Shown piece after piece: positions 42,235-55,200 of a stretch of DNA of 64,000 nucleotides (its first letter is position 1; each line of letters starts with the position of its first letter). A program made the position numbers and the translations under genes. The notes under the pieces were generated by a model. That model was not told the origin of the DNA. It did no database searches and saw nothing but the letters and a program-made list of their open reading frames with translations. This DNA is from Actinacidiphila acididurans (GTDB taxonomy: Bacteria; Actinomycetota; Actinomycetes; Streptomycetales; Streptomycetaceae). The DNA is taken from NCBI RefSeq assembly GCF_016918855.1, contig NZ_JADKYB010000012.1:186001-250000 (forward strand). Direction: 5' to 3'.

Positions 42235-43104
42235 CTACTTGACCTGGTGACCGCCTCCGCCGCCGCCACCGCCGCCGCCTCCACCGTGCTGAGTGTCGGA
42301 GTTGCTGGTGTCGTCGGTCTGGGTCCACGTCGGATTGGCGCCGTTGACGCCGGTGCCGGTCCATGTCTGGGTGGTCGTCTTGCCGTCCGCGTCCACGGTG
42401 ACGTCGGTCTTGGTCCCGGTGCCGTCGGCATTGCCGGTGACCGTCTCGGTGGTCTTGGTGCCGTCCGGGTGCTCCACCGTCGAGGTGTAGCTGCCGTTGT
42501 CACCGAACGTGGTGTGCTCGTGGTAGCTCAGGCCGCCGTTGCCGTCGGTGACGACCGTGTCGTTCGACGTCAGGTTGCCGTTGGAGTCGTACGTGGACGT
42601 CGTGTTGTGGGTGCTGCCGTCGGACGCCGTGTAGTGGTAGCCGTCCGGTTCGGTCCCCGGCGCCTCCGGCGGCTGGTTGGGGTCCGCCAGCGGCACCTGC
42701 TTCTCGTACGGGTTGCCGTTGTCGTCGAAGCCGTGCACCGTCACGTACGTGTGCGACAGTCGCTGCCAGCTGTCGTACGCCGACTTCTTCATCTCCCACA
42801 TGCTGTGGGTGAAGCCCGCCGCCTGCTCGTTGGCGGTCGCCGCGTAGCCCGCGTCCTGGTCGAACCACTGCTTGGCGACGCTGGTGTACGTGTTGCTGAG
42901 CGATTCCAGCAGGTTCCAGGCGTGTTTGAAGGCGCCGCTCCACGCGTGGTAGTACATGTCGATCATGAACGACGCGTCCGGACCCACGTCGTTCGGCGCG
43001 TAGTGGTGGTTGGACGTCCGCGCGTCCGAGATCTTGTGCTTGAGGGTGTCGGTGTCCTTGCCCAACTGGTTCAGGAGCTCGTAGTCGATGACGATGTCGG
43101 CCAC
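42235..43104 (-). CDS. WXG-like protein with Gly-rich Asp/Thr repeat tail
   Basis: 289-residue protein. Residues ~1-120 are a long WXG-type helical hairpin with AWSGAF at the turn (DTDTLKHKISDAR before it, KHAWNLLESLSNTYTSVAKQWF after it). Residues ~130-265 are short beta repeats of the type DGSTHNTTSTYDSNGNLTSN, DGTKTTETVTGNADGTGTKT and DADGKTTTQTW, resembling calcium- or RHS/YD-like surface repeats. The C-terminus is a run of 12-13 glycines then HQVK. GTG 43104 has GGAGG 8 bases upstream. It is the first gene of the minus-strand pair, divergent from the giant gene. It probably is secreted and may pair with the WXG domain of the giant protein. Confidence 0.75.
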   Translation of the reverse strand: MADIVIDYELLNQLGKDTDTLKHKISDARTSNHHYAPNDVGPDASFMIDMYYHAWSGAFKHAWNLLESLSNTYTSVAKQWFDQDAGYAATANEQAAGFTHSMWEMKKSAYDSWQRLSHTYVTVHGFDDNGNPYEKQVPLADPNQPPEAPGTEPDGYHYTASDGSTHNTTSTYDSNGNLTSNDTVVTDGNGGLSYHEHTTFGDNGSYTSTVEHPDGTKTTETVTGNADGTGTKTDVTVDADGKTTTQTWTGTGVNGANPTWTQTDDTSNSDTQHGGGGGGGGGGGGHQVK

Positions 43105-43294
43105 GCCGTGATCCTCCACTTGCTGCCACAGTCCCGCACAGTGACACGTACGGTCCCCGTAAGCGGTTCAACGCTCCACGTTTCCATGCGTGAATCCGGT
43201 ACGTGACAATAATCTCTGCGGCCCCAAGTGAACCATCCCGGGGGTCTCTTCGTGGATGCTGTGGAAGCCGGAACGGACTCGGTGGAGGATACAG
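43105..43294. promoter_or_regulatory. Divergent promoter region, WXG pair and giant gene
   Basis: 190 bp between divergent starts. It holds an AT-richer patch GTGACAATAATCTC (43203-43216) that could supply a plus-strand -10 (TAATCT or CAATAAT), and 7-base inverted copies CACGTAC (43145) and GTACGTG (43200). One regulator could therefore control both directions; I cannot place exact promoters. Confidence 0.4.
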
Positions 43295-46200
43295 ATGGCA
43301 CGACCGGGCGACTGGAGTGCGCTGGGGCTGCACGGCGACCCCACTCCCGGCGACGCGGACGTCCTGTCGTCGATCCACAGCCAGATGGAGGATCTGGGCA
43401 GCCTTGCCCGCGAGGTCACCTCCGGCCTGGACCGGGTGCTGAACCAGTCCACCGACAGCTTCGTCGGCAAGACCGCCGAAGCGGTGCGCAAGAAGATCGA
43501 CGGGCACCTGAAGAAGTTCATCGACTCGGTCGGCAACTCCTTCGGTGTGTCCGCCCCCGCCACCCTGGACTACCTCAACGCCGTGCAGGAGGCGCAGGCC
43601 AAGGCCGACCAGGCGCTCTCCGCCGCGCAGGGCCTGGCCAAGGACGACCCGCAGCTCGACGCGCTCAAGACCCAGGTGCACGGCGCGCAGGACGACTACC
43701 GCAGCGCCGTCAACACCTACGTCGGCAAGCTCTCCGACGCCTCCCACATGATCCAGCAGCCCATCAGCGGCTGGCAGTTGTTCCTCCAGGCGCTGGGCAT
43801 CCTCGCCATCATCCTCGCGGTGCTCGGCGCCATCTTCGGCGGCTGGGTCGGCCTGATCGCCCTCGCCGTCAACGTGGCGCTGCTGATCAAGACCGCCGTG
43901 GAGTTCGCCGAGGGCAAGGCCAGCGTGCTGGACCTGGTGCTGGCCGTCATCGGCGTGCTCTTCCCCTCCACCAAGGGCCTGAACCTCGGCTCCATCGGCA
44001 AGGGCATCTTCAACGCCCTGAAGAACCTGCCGAAGACGGCCATCAACGGCATCGGCGACGTGGCCCGTGGCCTGACCCACATCATCACCAACCCCAGCAG
44101 CCTGACCGGCATCTTCCGCAGCGTCACCTCGCTGCCCGGCGTGGTCGCCCGCGGCCTGATCAGCATCGGCCAGATCACGCTGAACGCCGGCAAGGTCGCC
44201 GTCGGCGCGCTGAAGTCCATCGGCTCCGCCTTCCGCAACGACTTCTCGCTGGCCACCATCGGCGTCAAGGGCACCCTGCCGAAGATCGGCGTCTACGCCA
44301 TGAGCTTCGGCAGCCGGTTCCTGGTCAGCGCCACCCTTCCGCTGGACTTCTTCGAACTCGGCGTCGGTGCGAGCGCGGCCATCAAGATGGGCCTGGGCAC
44401 CCGGCTCGTCACCCCGTGGGCGCACCTCGCCCAGCCGGTCGTCAGCGGCGGCACCCACGTCGCGGCGCTCACCGCCGAGCACTTCAGCCTCACCTCCACC
44501 CACACCGGCGGCCCCGGCTTCGGCGACTTCGGCCACATCGGGCTCGGCGCCCCGGGCGCCTTCCGCGGCATCGACACCGGCATGAACACCGGGCTCAACC
44601 TGGGCGGCCTGCACGGCCTGAGCACCGGCATCGACACCGGAGGTCTGCACGGCCTCAACACCGGGCTCAACGCGAGCGGTCTGCACGGCCTGAACACGGG
44701 CGTGGACGTCGGCGGACTGCACGGGCTCAACACCGGCGTGAACGTGGGCGGACTCCACGGCCTCAACACAGGTGTGAACGTCGGCGGACTCCACGGCCTG
44801 AACACCGGGCTGAACGCGGGCGGTCTGCACGGCCTGAACACCGGCGTCAGCACCGGCGGGCTGCACGGCCTGGGCTCCACCGGGGCCGTCCACCTGAGCC
44901 TCGGCGTCACCCCCGACTCCATCGGCCACGCCCTCGGCTCGGTCCACCCCGGCGCCAGCGCCGCGGACCACCTCACCGCCTTCGACCACGCCACCGGCTT
45001 CGACCGCACCGGCGCCGGCCTGCTGTCGCCCTCCTCCGCCCACTTCGGCGGCGTCAACCTCGGCTCCATGCACGTGGGCGGGGCCGACATCGGCAGCATC
45101 AGCGCCGGCGTCGGCGGCTCCCACCTGGGCATGTCCGGCCTGCACACCGGCCGCGTCGACCTCACGGGCAGCGCCACCGGCCTGCACACCGCGATCAACG
45201 ACAGCATGTCCGGGATACGCAGCGCGGCCGGCCACGTCCAGGACTTCCACCAGCTCGGCATCTCCGAGCTCAAGAGCATCGTGGACGGCGACGTCAGCGT
45301 CGTGAAGGTCTCGCCCGACGGGATCAGCCTGCACATCGGCGCCGAGACCGCCCAGCCGACCGCCCTGCACATGAACTTCCGCAGCATGTCGTTCACCAAC
45401 GACGCCGGCCAGCACGTCGTCGTCGCCCCCGAGGTGCACACGGCGCTCGGTACAAGTGACGCGCACGTGGCGACCGGTACGGGTCTGACCGCGCCTGGGG
45501 TGCATACGACGGTGGGTACGGGTGATGCCCACGTGGCGACCGGTACGGGTCTGACCGCGCCTGGGGTGCATACGACGGTGGGTACGGGTGATGCCCACGC
45601 GGCGACCGGTACGGGTCTGACCGCGCCTGGGGTGCACACCACGGTGGGTACGGGTGACGCGCACGCGGCCACGAGTACGGGCGTCACCGCGCCGCCGCCC
45701 GCCGGCGGGACCAGGACCGCGGCCCCGACGCCCGCCCCGACCGCGGACCGGGCCGGCGTCTCGTCGCCCGCCCCGACCCGCCCGCTGGACGAACTCGCCG
45801 GCGGCGGCGCCACGTCCACCGGGCACGGCGCGAACGGCCTGACCGAGCACGCCGGAAACCTCGGCCAGGGCCCCAGGAGCCTGCCCGACCGCACCGGGAA
45901 CCCCGGCGGGCTCGCCGAGGGCACCGGCCTGCATGGCGTCACCGCCCACGACAGCACGCTCGGCGTCTCCGCGCAGGACCGGCTCGACCTGGCCGGCCGC
46001 CGCACCGGCACCGGCGACACCTCGGGCGCCGCCCAGCCCCTGCACGGCACCCCGACCCCCGCCGAGGCCGCCCCGGTAGCCCTCGCGCCCACGCCCCTGG
46101 CCGTACGGCCCACCTCCGCGCCGCACCCCGGCGCCTCCCCGGCCGCAGGCGCCGGCCGCGCGCCCCGCAGCCGTTTCGAGGCGATCACCGGGGGCGTCGG

Positions 46201-49200
46201 CGGCCGCATCGGCGCCGAACGGCTCACCGCCTGGAACAAGTACGAGAAGGCGACCGCCGACGCCGCCCGCGCCGAGACCGCCCTGCACGACATCGGCGGC
46301 GCCCTCGACAAGCCGTCCGAGAACATCGACCAGGCCGCGGCCAAACTCGACGCCCAGCAGGCCGCCATGGGCGTCGACGCCGCCCGCCAGGACCTCGCCG
46401 TCCTCGGCATGGACACCGACGCCATCCACACCCGCCTGGACCTCCTCACCACCCCCAAGCCCCCGGCCGCGGCGACCCACGGCGCCACGGACGCGGGCCA
46501 CGCCGTCTCGGCTGACGACACCCGGCTCGCGGCCCTGGACAAGCTGTCCCCGCCCTCGCACGCGGTCCACGACGGCACGGACGCGGGCCATGCGGCGTCG
46601 GCGGACGAGACGAGCCTCGCGGCGGCGCTGGAGAAGCTCTCGCCGCCCTCCCACGCGCCCGGCAGGGGCGGGGACTTGGGTGCGTCCCCAGCTGCCGCGG
46701 TTCACGATGCCCCGGGCTCGGGCCACGCGGCATCGGCGGACGACACGAGCCTCGCGGCGGCGCTGGAGAAGCTCTCGCCGCCCTCCCACGCGCCCGGCAG
46801 GGGCGGGGACGTGGGCGCGTCCCCGGCCGCCGCGGTTCACGATGCCTCGGGTACGGGCCATGCGGCGTCGGCGGACGAGACGAGCCTCGCGGCCCTCGAC
46901 AAGCTGTCGCCGCCCACCCACGCGCCGGACCGGGTCGGGGAGTTCGGCACCACTCCGGCAGCCGTCCACGACGGTACGGGCGCCGGGCACCTCGCCTCGG
47001 CGGACGAGAACAGCCTCGCGGCCCTCGACAAGCTGTCGCCGCCCTCCCACGCGCCGGACCGGCCGGCCGGGATCGGCGGCGAGGGACTGCACGACGGGGA
47101 CGCCGCCGCGCACGGCTCCGCGCAGGACGCGCAGCTCGCCGAGTTGGAGAAGCTGTCCCCGCCCACGCACACGCCGGAGAAGTCGCCGATCGAGAGCGCG
47201 CCGTCGGTGCCGACCGAGGCGCCCGGGGCCGGGCTGGCGAAGACGACCGCGTGGTACGCGGACCGGCTGGACGGGATCGCCAAGGACGCGGGGATGTCGC
47301 GGGCGGACCGGGCCGTGCACACCGACGGCATCCAGGAGGCGGCCGCGGCCGGGGACCTGAGCGAGGTCGCCCGGCGCTACGCGGTCTTCCGGGACCACGT
47401 CGAGGTGGCCACCTTCCACACCCGCCTCGATGCGTTCGAGACGCACGTCGAGGGCGGCTTCGACCGGCTCGGCGAGCTGGGCGCGTCCCGTACCGAGTGG
47501 CAGGCCAAGGTGGACGCGGTCCGCGACGCGCGCCGCACCTTCGACATGGACGTGACGAACGCGGCGCTGCGCGACTTCACCGCGTTCGTCGAGCGGCACG
47601 TGCCGGCAGAGGTGCTGACCGGCAAGGACGCGGCGCGGGCGTTCGACGCGGAGATGCACCGGGTGCTCGGCGACCTGTCCGCGGCCCGCGGCCCGGGCGA
47701 GTACGTACGGGCGCACGACGAGCTGACCCACCTGATGGAGACCAGCGCGCTGCGGGACCGGCTGGACGCGCTGGCCGGCGAAGTCGGCGACGAGGAACGG
47801 GCACTGCGGCAGCGGATCAGCAACGCCTCCGGCCCGGACGAGGCCGCCGCGGCGCTCCAGGACCTGCACGACTTCAAGGACCAGCAGGCGCTCGCCGACC
47901 GGCTGGAGCGGCTGAAGTCCGACGACGTCGCCGCGCCCGGGCCGGGCCTGGAGGAGCGGCTGGACGCGCTGCGCGGCGACGTCACCGACCCGCACGAGAT
48001 CGAACTGCGGCGCTTGGTGGACGAGGCCCCGACCGCCGACGACGCCTTCCGCGCGCTCGGCGACCTGCACGAGTACCAGCAGGAGCGGGCGTTCCAGGAG
48101 CGCCTGGACGCGCTCCGGAGCGACGGCCCGGCGGGCGGCGAACACGGCGGCGAGCACGGCGGCGCCCCGGACGTACCCAGCGAGGAGGACCTGGTCCGGC
48201 GGCTCGACGCCCTGAACCAGGGCGAGAGCGACCCGCGGATCACCGAACTGCGGCAGCAGATCCGGGACGCGGCCACCCCAGAGGAGGCCGCCGGTGCCCT
48301 CGACCGCCTCGACCAGCACATGGCCGAGCAGGAGACGCTGCGTCAGCAGCGCGTCGCCGACTACCGGGCCAAGATCGACAAGCTGAGCGACGAGCGCACC
48401 GAGCACCTGCTCAACGACCGCTTCGACCAGGCCGAGCGGGTCGGCGGCGAACTCGACGACCTCCAGCGGCAGCTGGACGGCACCCTCAGCCACGCCGAGA
48501 AGCAGGACGCCCTCCTCACCGAGCTCCACAAGGCCGTCGACCGGCCCGAGGCGGACGGCCACCTCGACCGCATCGTCGACAAGGGCCTGTCCCTCGGCCA
48601 CGAACGCGCGGCCGCCGGCGCCGACGTGCGCTCCGCCGACGAGACCGCCCGCCTGCTGGACGCCCTCCCGAACGTCGGCGACCACCCGCTCCCGCACGTC
48701 CGCGACGACCACGCCCCGGGCGGCGGCGACCTGCACGGGGGCGACCTGCACGGGGGTGGTACGGACACGGGAGCGCCCCACGGCGCGCCCGGCGACGGCG
48801 AGTTCAAGGGCGCGGGCCCGGCCGGGGACGGCCTCAAGGGCACGCACCCGAAGGGCGACGGCCTCGGCAGCACCGACCCGCTGCGGAACGACCCCCTGCG
48901 GAACGACGACCCCGCCGGCCCCGGCCACGTCGAACTGCCCGACCCCCCGCGCGAGCGGCCCGGCGCCGAGCCGCACACCCCCGGCCGGGACACCGCCGAC
49001 ACCCCGCCGCGCGAGCAGGCGCCCGGGACGCAGGAACTCCAGCTGCAGGCCCCCAGGGAGCACCTGGAGCCGCCCGCGGTCACCGGCGGCGCCCTCGACC
49101 CCGCCGCCCACCCGATTCCGACCGCCCTCACCCACGAGGAACTGCGCGCCGCGTCGGACACCGCGACACAGGCCGGGCACGCCGAGCAGGAAGCCGTCCG

Positions 49201-52200
49201 CGAGATCCCGCACGAGGTGCTGCTGCACCACGAGGTCAACCTCCAGGTGCAGCACGCGATGCCGGGCGCCGAGCACGTGGGCGCGGAGGAGGTCGCCCGG
49301 ATCCACGCGGACCTCGCGGCGCACGGCTCGCTCGCGCACATGACGGTCGACCGGCTCGCCGGGGACATCGTGGCCGTCGTCCTCGGGCACGACCTGCCGC
49401 GGCTGCGCGGCGGCGGCAAGGGCGACCCGAAGATCTCCCTCACCCCCGCCGCGGCCGAGCACGTCCAGCAGGCGTTCCAGACCGCGCTGAACGGCGAGAA
49501 GCGGCTCGTCGTCGGCATCGACGGCCCGACGATCCACGTGACCGACCTGATGGACAAGGTGATCACGCAGATCGGCGCGGGTCAGCACGCCGGCGCCATC
49601 ACCATCAACGCGACCGAGAAGAACATCTACAAGGCGGGCAGCAACGCCAAGCTGCTGCTGACCCACCAGGCGGACGGCGCCGAGCGGCCGACCACGATCA
49701 CCTTCCAGCTCAAGCTGGAGGGACCCGGCACCGCCGATGCCACGGCCGGGCACGAGTCGGTCGCGGGCCCGAGCACGGCGGTCGGCACCGAGCAGGTGAC
49801 CGTGCCCGGCGACGGGATCAGCGCGGAGCGGAAGTTCGACATCGGCGCCTGGTTCAGCGACCTGATGGAACGCCGGATGGAGGAGCCGGTCATGCTGGCC
49901 GGCGGCGGGCAGATCGTCCTGAAGTACGGCAGCCCGCGCCCGCTGGCCGACCTCGACTTCCGGGCCCAGAAGCCGTACGTCGCATCGCTCGCCGACCAGC
50001 TCAACGCCGCCGTGATCGAGGAGCACCCGGAGGTCCACCTACAGCCGTTCGGGCCCGACGAGAAGGACAAGCGGGCGCTGACCGGCCGGATCGACGGGGT
50101 GGAGATCACCATCGGTCCGAGCAACACCATTTACCACGACGTCACCACCGTCTCCGGTATCCAGGTGCCCTCGCACCTGGACGCCCTGGTCGACAAGGCG
50201 CTGTCGTTCACCCGGCGCACCGGCGAGAAGAAGGACAAGGACCTCTTCGACCTGCTGTGGGCGCTGAGCACCGACCCGCACGGCACCGTGCTGCTGCGGG
50301 AGAACCTGGACCCGCTGCGCAACGCGGGCTTCCAGGAACGCAGCACCGACACGCTCCCGCTCAGCGCCAAGCTGACCCAGGCGCTGACCGAGGTCACCAA
50401 GGGCAAGGGCCTGGATCGGGTGCGCCAGACATGGCAGGCCTTCGGCGCCGGCCCGCAGGACATGGAGCGGCTGAACGCGACGCTCGACGAACTCAAGGGC
50501 GCCTTCCGCGCCGGCCCCGGACCGCACCCCGCGATGATCGTGACCGCGGGCAACTTCACCGGCGACATGTTCGGCACCGCCGCCGCGCTCGTCCTCAACC
50601 CCAAGCTCCGCGTGACCGTCCTCACCGGCCCCAGCCACCCCGACCAGGTCGGCGGCTTCCTGAAGGAGACCCTCACCCGCCGGGTGATCGCCGAACGCGA
50701 CACGCTGCTGGACAAGATGAAGGCCAAGGCCACCGGTCCCGAGCAGTTCGCGCAAACCCAGGCGCAGATCCTGGCGGAGTACGACACCAGGCTGCAGACC
50801 GAACTCGGCCGTGTCCACGTCCTGCACTCCGACACCCCGCACGGCCTCTACAGCGACGTGACCCGCAAAGAGATGCCGCTGGACTACGGCAGGGTCGAGC
50901 CGCCCGTGCCGGAGAACCTGCGCAGCACGCACTTCCAGAAGCCGGTCGCCCGCGGCACCGAGGAGGTCACCGAGCGCTGGGACAAGCAGAACATCGGCCG
51001 CGGCCGGCTGCGTACCGCCTGGGGCCTGAACGGCAGCCTCCAGGACGAGCGCGCCCAGGGCTTCCTGCGCGACGTCGGCGTACCCGAGAACAGCAAGTAC
51101 GTCGTGCTGTGGTCGCGGTTCAGCGGGAAGAAGGGCGGCGCCCACCCGCAGCACGACACCAGCCTCACCGGCATGCAGCAGATCATCGACGAGCTGCCGC
51201 ACGACGTGACCGTGATCATCGCCGGCGACAAGCGCCCGGTCGGCGCGGACCGGTACGGCGAGTGGGCCGCAGGCCGGGACAACGTCTTCGACCTCACCGA
51301 GTTCTGGAAGGGCGACGCCTGGCAGCGGCACTTCCCGGACGCCGGCCGCGCCGACCAGTTCACGGTCTTCGACCACCTCGACCAGTTCGCCCGCCAGCAA
51401 GGCGGCGGCCTGAAGCACCTCGGCTTCCGCAGCGGCAACCTGGAGCCGTACGCCCTGATCGGCCACGACGTGCGCTACCTGGAGGAGGCCGGAAACCCGC
51501 AGGCCGCGCGCATGCAGCAGTGGCACAAGGACATCGGCTACGAACGCATCACCGTCTCCAAGGTGCCCACCCTCACCGGCCAGGTCGTGGTCGAGGACAC
51601 CCGGGTGGCCGGCCGCGAGGGCGCGGTGCCCTGGCGCGGCGGCGACGCGGCCACGGTCAAGGACCTCAAGGCGCAGACGCTCCAGGACCACAACCTGGCC
51701 CGCGGCGACCGCGGTTTCACCACCGACGACTTGAAGGCCGTCACCTCCTACCTGCACTTCCCCGAGCACGGCAGTGCTGCCTCCGCCGTGGCCCACGGGT
51801 CCGGCTCGGTGGCCAAGGCACGGGTAGGCGTCACGCCGGTCAAGGCGGGCGCCAAGTGGAAGGGCAAGGGGCGCGCGACACCCGTCACGCAGGCGGCGCT
51901 CCCGTCCACCGAGACGCACATGGCCACCACCTCCGCGTCTTCACATGCCGGGACCAGCACCGCGCCGCCGTCGGTCAGGCCGGCGCCCGCGACCGTACGG
52001 GCCACCCGGCCGCCGGTCACGCCGGCCGAACAGGCGCGATGGAACGGGGCGCTGGCGGAGCTGTCCGACGCCCTGGCCGATCTGCGGGTGCTGGAGACCC
52101 AGGGCCTCGGGCACTGGGAAGGGGCCGGCGCCGAGGCCACGTACACCGCGCAGCACCTGCTGGACAGCGCCCAGGCCCGGGTGGACCGGGCACAGGCCCG

Positions 52201-55200
52201 CGTCGACGAGCTGATCGGGCACGACCCGCACACGGTGTCGCCGCGCGCGCCGCAGCCCTCCGCCCAGCAGGCGGTCAGCGCGCCGCCGGCCGTCGAGCCG
52301 CTGAAGCTGCGCTGGACCCCCGCCCACAAGGGCGCCGACGGCACCCAGGTCGACGGCGCGTGGGGCCTGCACGAAGGGCCCGCGCCGGAGGGGACCACGC
52401 CCTGGCGGGAATGGAAGGACAAGGAGCACCGCGACCGCCGCGCCCTCGACGTGGTGGTGGACGCCGGTGAGCTGTCCCAGACCGACCTGCACCAGTTCGC
52501 CAACCTGCTGATCCGCGCCGACCAGCACGACCTGGCCGGCCAGGTGCTCGCGCACGCCGGCGCGCTGGACGCGGCGGCCCGGCAGGCCGGATCGGTCGGT
52601 GAGCACGCCGAGCGGACCATCTGGACCGGCGAGGAGATCGTCGCCATGGCCGCCGACCTCTACGACCGGCTGGAGGGGCTGTCCGCCAGGGCCGGCGAGG
52701 CGTCGTTCGGCCCCACCGCCACCGAGGTCGCCGACCTCACCGCGCTCACCACCCGGCTGGAGACCGCCCTCAAGGGCCACATCAAGGGAGCGGCGCAGTT
52801 CGGCGGCGTCTACACGCTGCGCGGCGAGTACACCCTGCTCACCCACACCGCCCACCGCTACCTGGACCGGCTCGGACCGCTGAGCCAGTGGCACGGCACC
52901 CACCCCGGCCCCGCGCCGCGCGCGGCCACCCCGATCTCCCGCGAGGTCTTCGCGGTGGCCCAGAAGATGCGCCGCGGCCAGGCGTACGCCGACGTGCCGG
53001 CCGGCACCCAGTGGTCCTCGGTCCGCTCCTCCTTGCGCGAACTGCCGCTCGACCAGTGGCCGCAGGAGGCCAGGACCGGCTTCGTGCGCGAGCTGTCGGA
53101 ACGCAACCTCCAGGACCTGCGCGCCGGGCGGGACCGCCTCCTGGCCGAGGACGGGCGGTTCCAGGACCTGCTGGCAAGCCTGGAGAAGCTGCCGTACCGG
53201 CTCAAGCACGCCACCCCCGCCTACCACGCCATCGCCAACTCCGGCGTGATGTCCTCCCAGGGCGACCTCGCACGGCGCGGCGCGAAGTACCTCGCCTCCG
53301 GCAAGAGCAGCGCCGCCAACACCTCCAACCTCGGCAACGACGACTTCGTCTTCTTCCGGGTCGAGGCCAACGACAAGCCCATGCAGACCCGCTACGGCCC
53401 CACCACGCTGGTCTTCCACTCCGACGTGCTCGGCCACTACGACGGCTGGGTCTCCCTGCACGACCAGCTCGAACCGCTGGACCGGCCGGCCATGCAGAAG
53501 CTCGAGGTCGACGGCACCCCCGTGCGCACCTCGGCGTACGCCAAGAACGCCCAGGCCACCGGCGCGCACACCACGTGGACCAACACCTACCCGGGCGTGC
53601 CGGGCGTCTCGAAGCCCCGCACCCGCAAGGTCTCCTTCGAGCAGGAGGTGTTCAGCGGCGAGCACTTCGTCGAGGGACTCGCCCTGTCCGTACTGCGCGA
53701 GGTGCGCCTGATCGGCGGCGCCTTCCAGGAGAACGCGCTGCGGCTCGGCCAGGAGATCACCGCCGTCCTGGCCAAGGACGGCGAGCTGAGCGCGGCCGAG
53801 CGGGCCGCGCTGAACAACGCCCGGACCGCACTGTCCGACCTGGTCTTCAGCCTCTACCGGCCCGAGGCGAAGTTCGGCGCCGGGCTGCCGGTCGACCTCG
53901 CGCACGTCCGGCCCTCGGGTCTGTCCAAGGACGTCACCACCGCCCCCTTCCGCCCGCTGACGGTGCACAACCCCTACGGCGACGGGCGCTACCTGCCCGA
54001 CGGCACCCCCGATCCGCACGGCTTCGCCGCCGCCCGGCTGGCCGACCGGGCCGGCGACAGCAAGCGCGAGGCCGAGAAGGCGCTGCGCGGCGAGGCGACC
54101 GGCACCAAAGTCGACACCGCGCAGTGGCACATCCGGCGCGGCCTGCCCGACGCCGAGAAGGCCGTCGAGCGCACCCAGGACTTCCTGGCCGCCTCCGGCG
54201 ACGACCAGGCCGTACGCCGGCTCCTCGCGGACCGGCAGGCACTGGTCGCCGACCTGAGGAAACTCGAGACCCAGGCCAGGGAACGCCTCGACGCCCTCCG
54301 CCTCGAACGCGAGGCAGCCGCGGCCGCCCACCCGCCCCAGGCCGCCACCCCCAGGCCGGTCTCCACCGCCAAGGCCGACAAGAAGGCCCGCCGCAAGGCG
54401 CTGGTCGAGGCCCGCCAGCTCGACGCGACGCCGGCACCGCCCACGGCGGAGGGGCACGTGTCGCCCTCGGCGCCGCCGGTCGCCGAACGGTCCGACTCCG
54501 CGCTTTCCACCCAATCTCCTTCCGCGTACCACCTGCCCGGCACGGCGGCGGGCGAGCACACCGGGGACCTGACCGGTACGGTCCGCCAGGCCGGCGGCAC
54601 CGCCCACCTCACGGGCGGCGGCGCCGAGGACCACCTGGCGCGTATCGCCGACCCGCGGTGGCAGGCCGCGCGGGAGGCCGCGCCGGCCGTCCCGCGCAGC
54701 CACACCTGGGTGGACCCGGTGTCGCGGCCGTTCGGGCCCGGGACCGGCCTGGAGGACGCCCGGTACGCGGTGACCTCGGCCTTCGACGCGCGGCGGTTCG
54801 AGTACCGGGGCGAGCAGGTCACCGAACTGACCGTCAAGGTGCACCTGGTCGGCCGGCGCGAGATGTCCCCGCAGCAGCTCGACACCCTGTGGGACCGGGC
54901 CCGGCAGGGCATCGACCGGCTGTTCAACGCACCCGGGCACCGGTTGCCGAACGGAGACCTGCTGCACGTCACGGTCCAGCGGGCCGGCTCCCGCGACGCG
55001 CACGTCTCGGTGGCCGTGGCACCCCCCGGCACGCCGTCCAGCCAGCACGTGTGGGCGATCGACGCGAGCGACCAGGAACTGGCCCACGAACTGGGCCACC
55101 AGGTGGGCCTGCGGGACGAGTACCGGGACGACACCGCGCCGCAGCGCCCCGAGATCACCGGCAGCCTCATGGGCGACTACCACCGGCCCGCGCCCTTCGG

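Noticed and set aside
44603..47177. CRISPR-like regular repeats
   Set aside because: The repeats have no spacers, keep the reading frame and encode regular peptide motifs; no cas genes are present.
42500..50038. A ~2500-codon open frame on the minus strand, antisense to the giant gene and the WXG-like gene
   Set aside because: It is the complement of genuine coding sequence with GC-rich third positions, is full of Arg/Gly/Val repeats, and crosses two real genes. The same kind of antisense frame occurs opposite EssC, Pnkp and the S53 peptidase.
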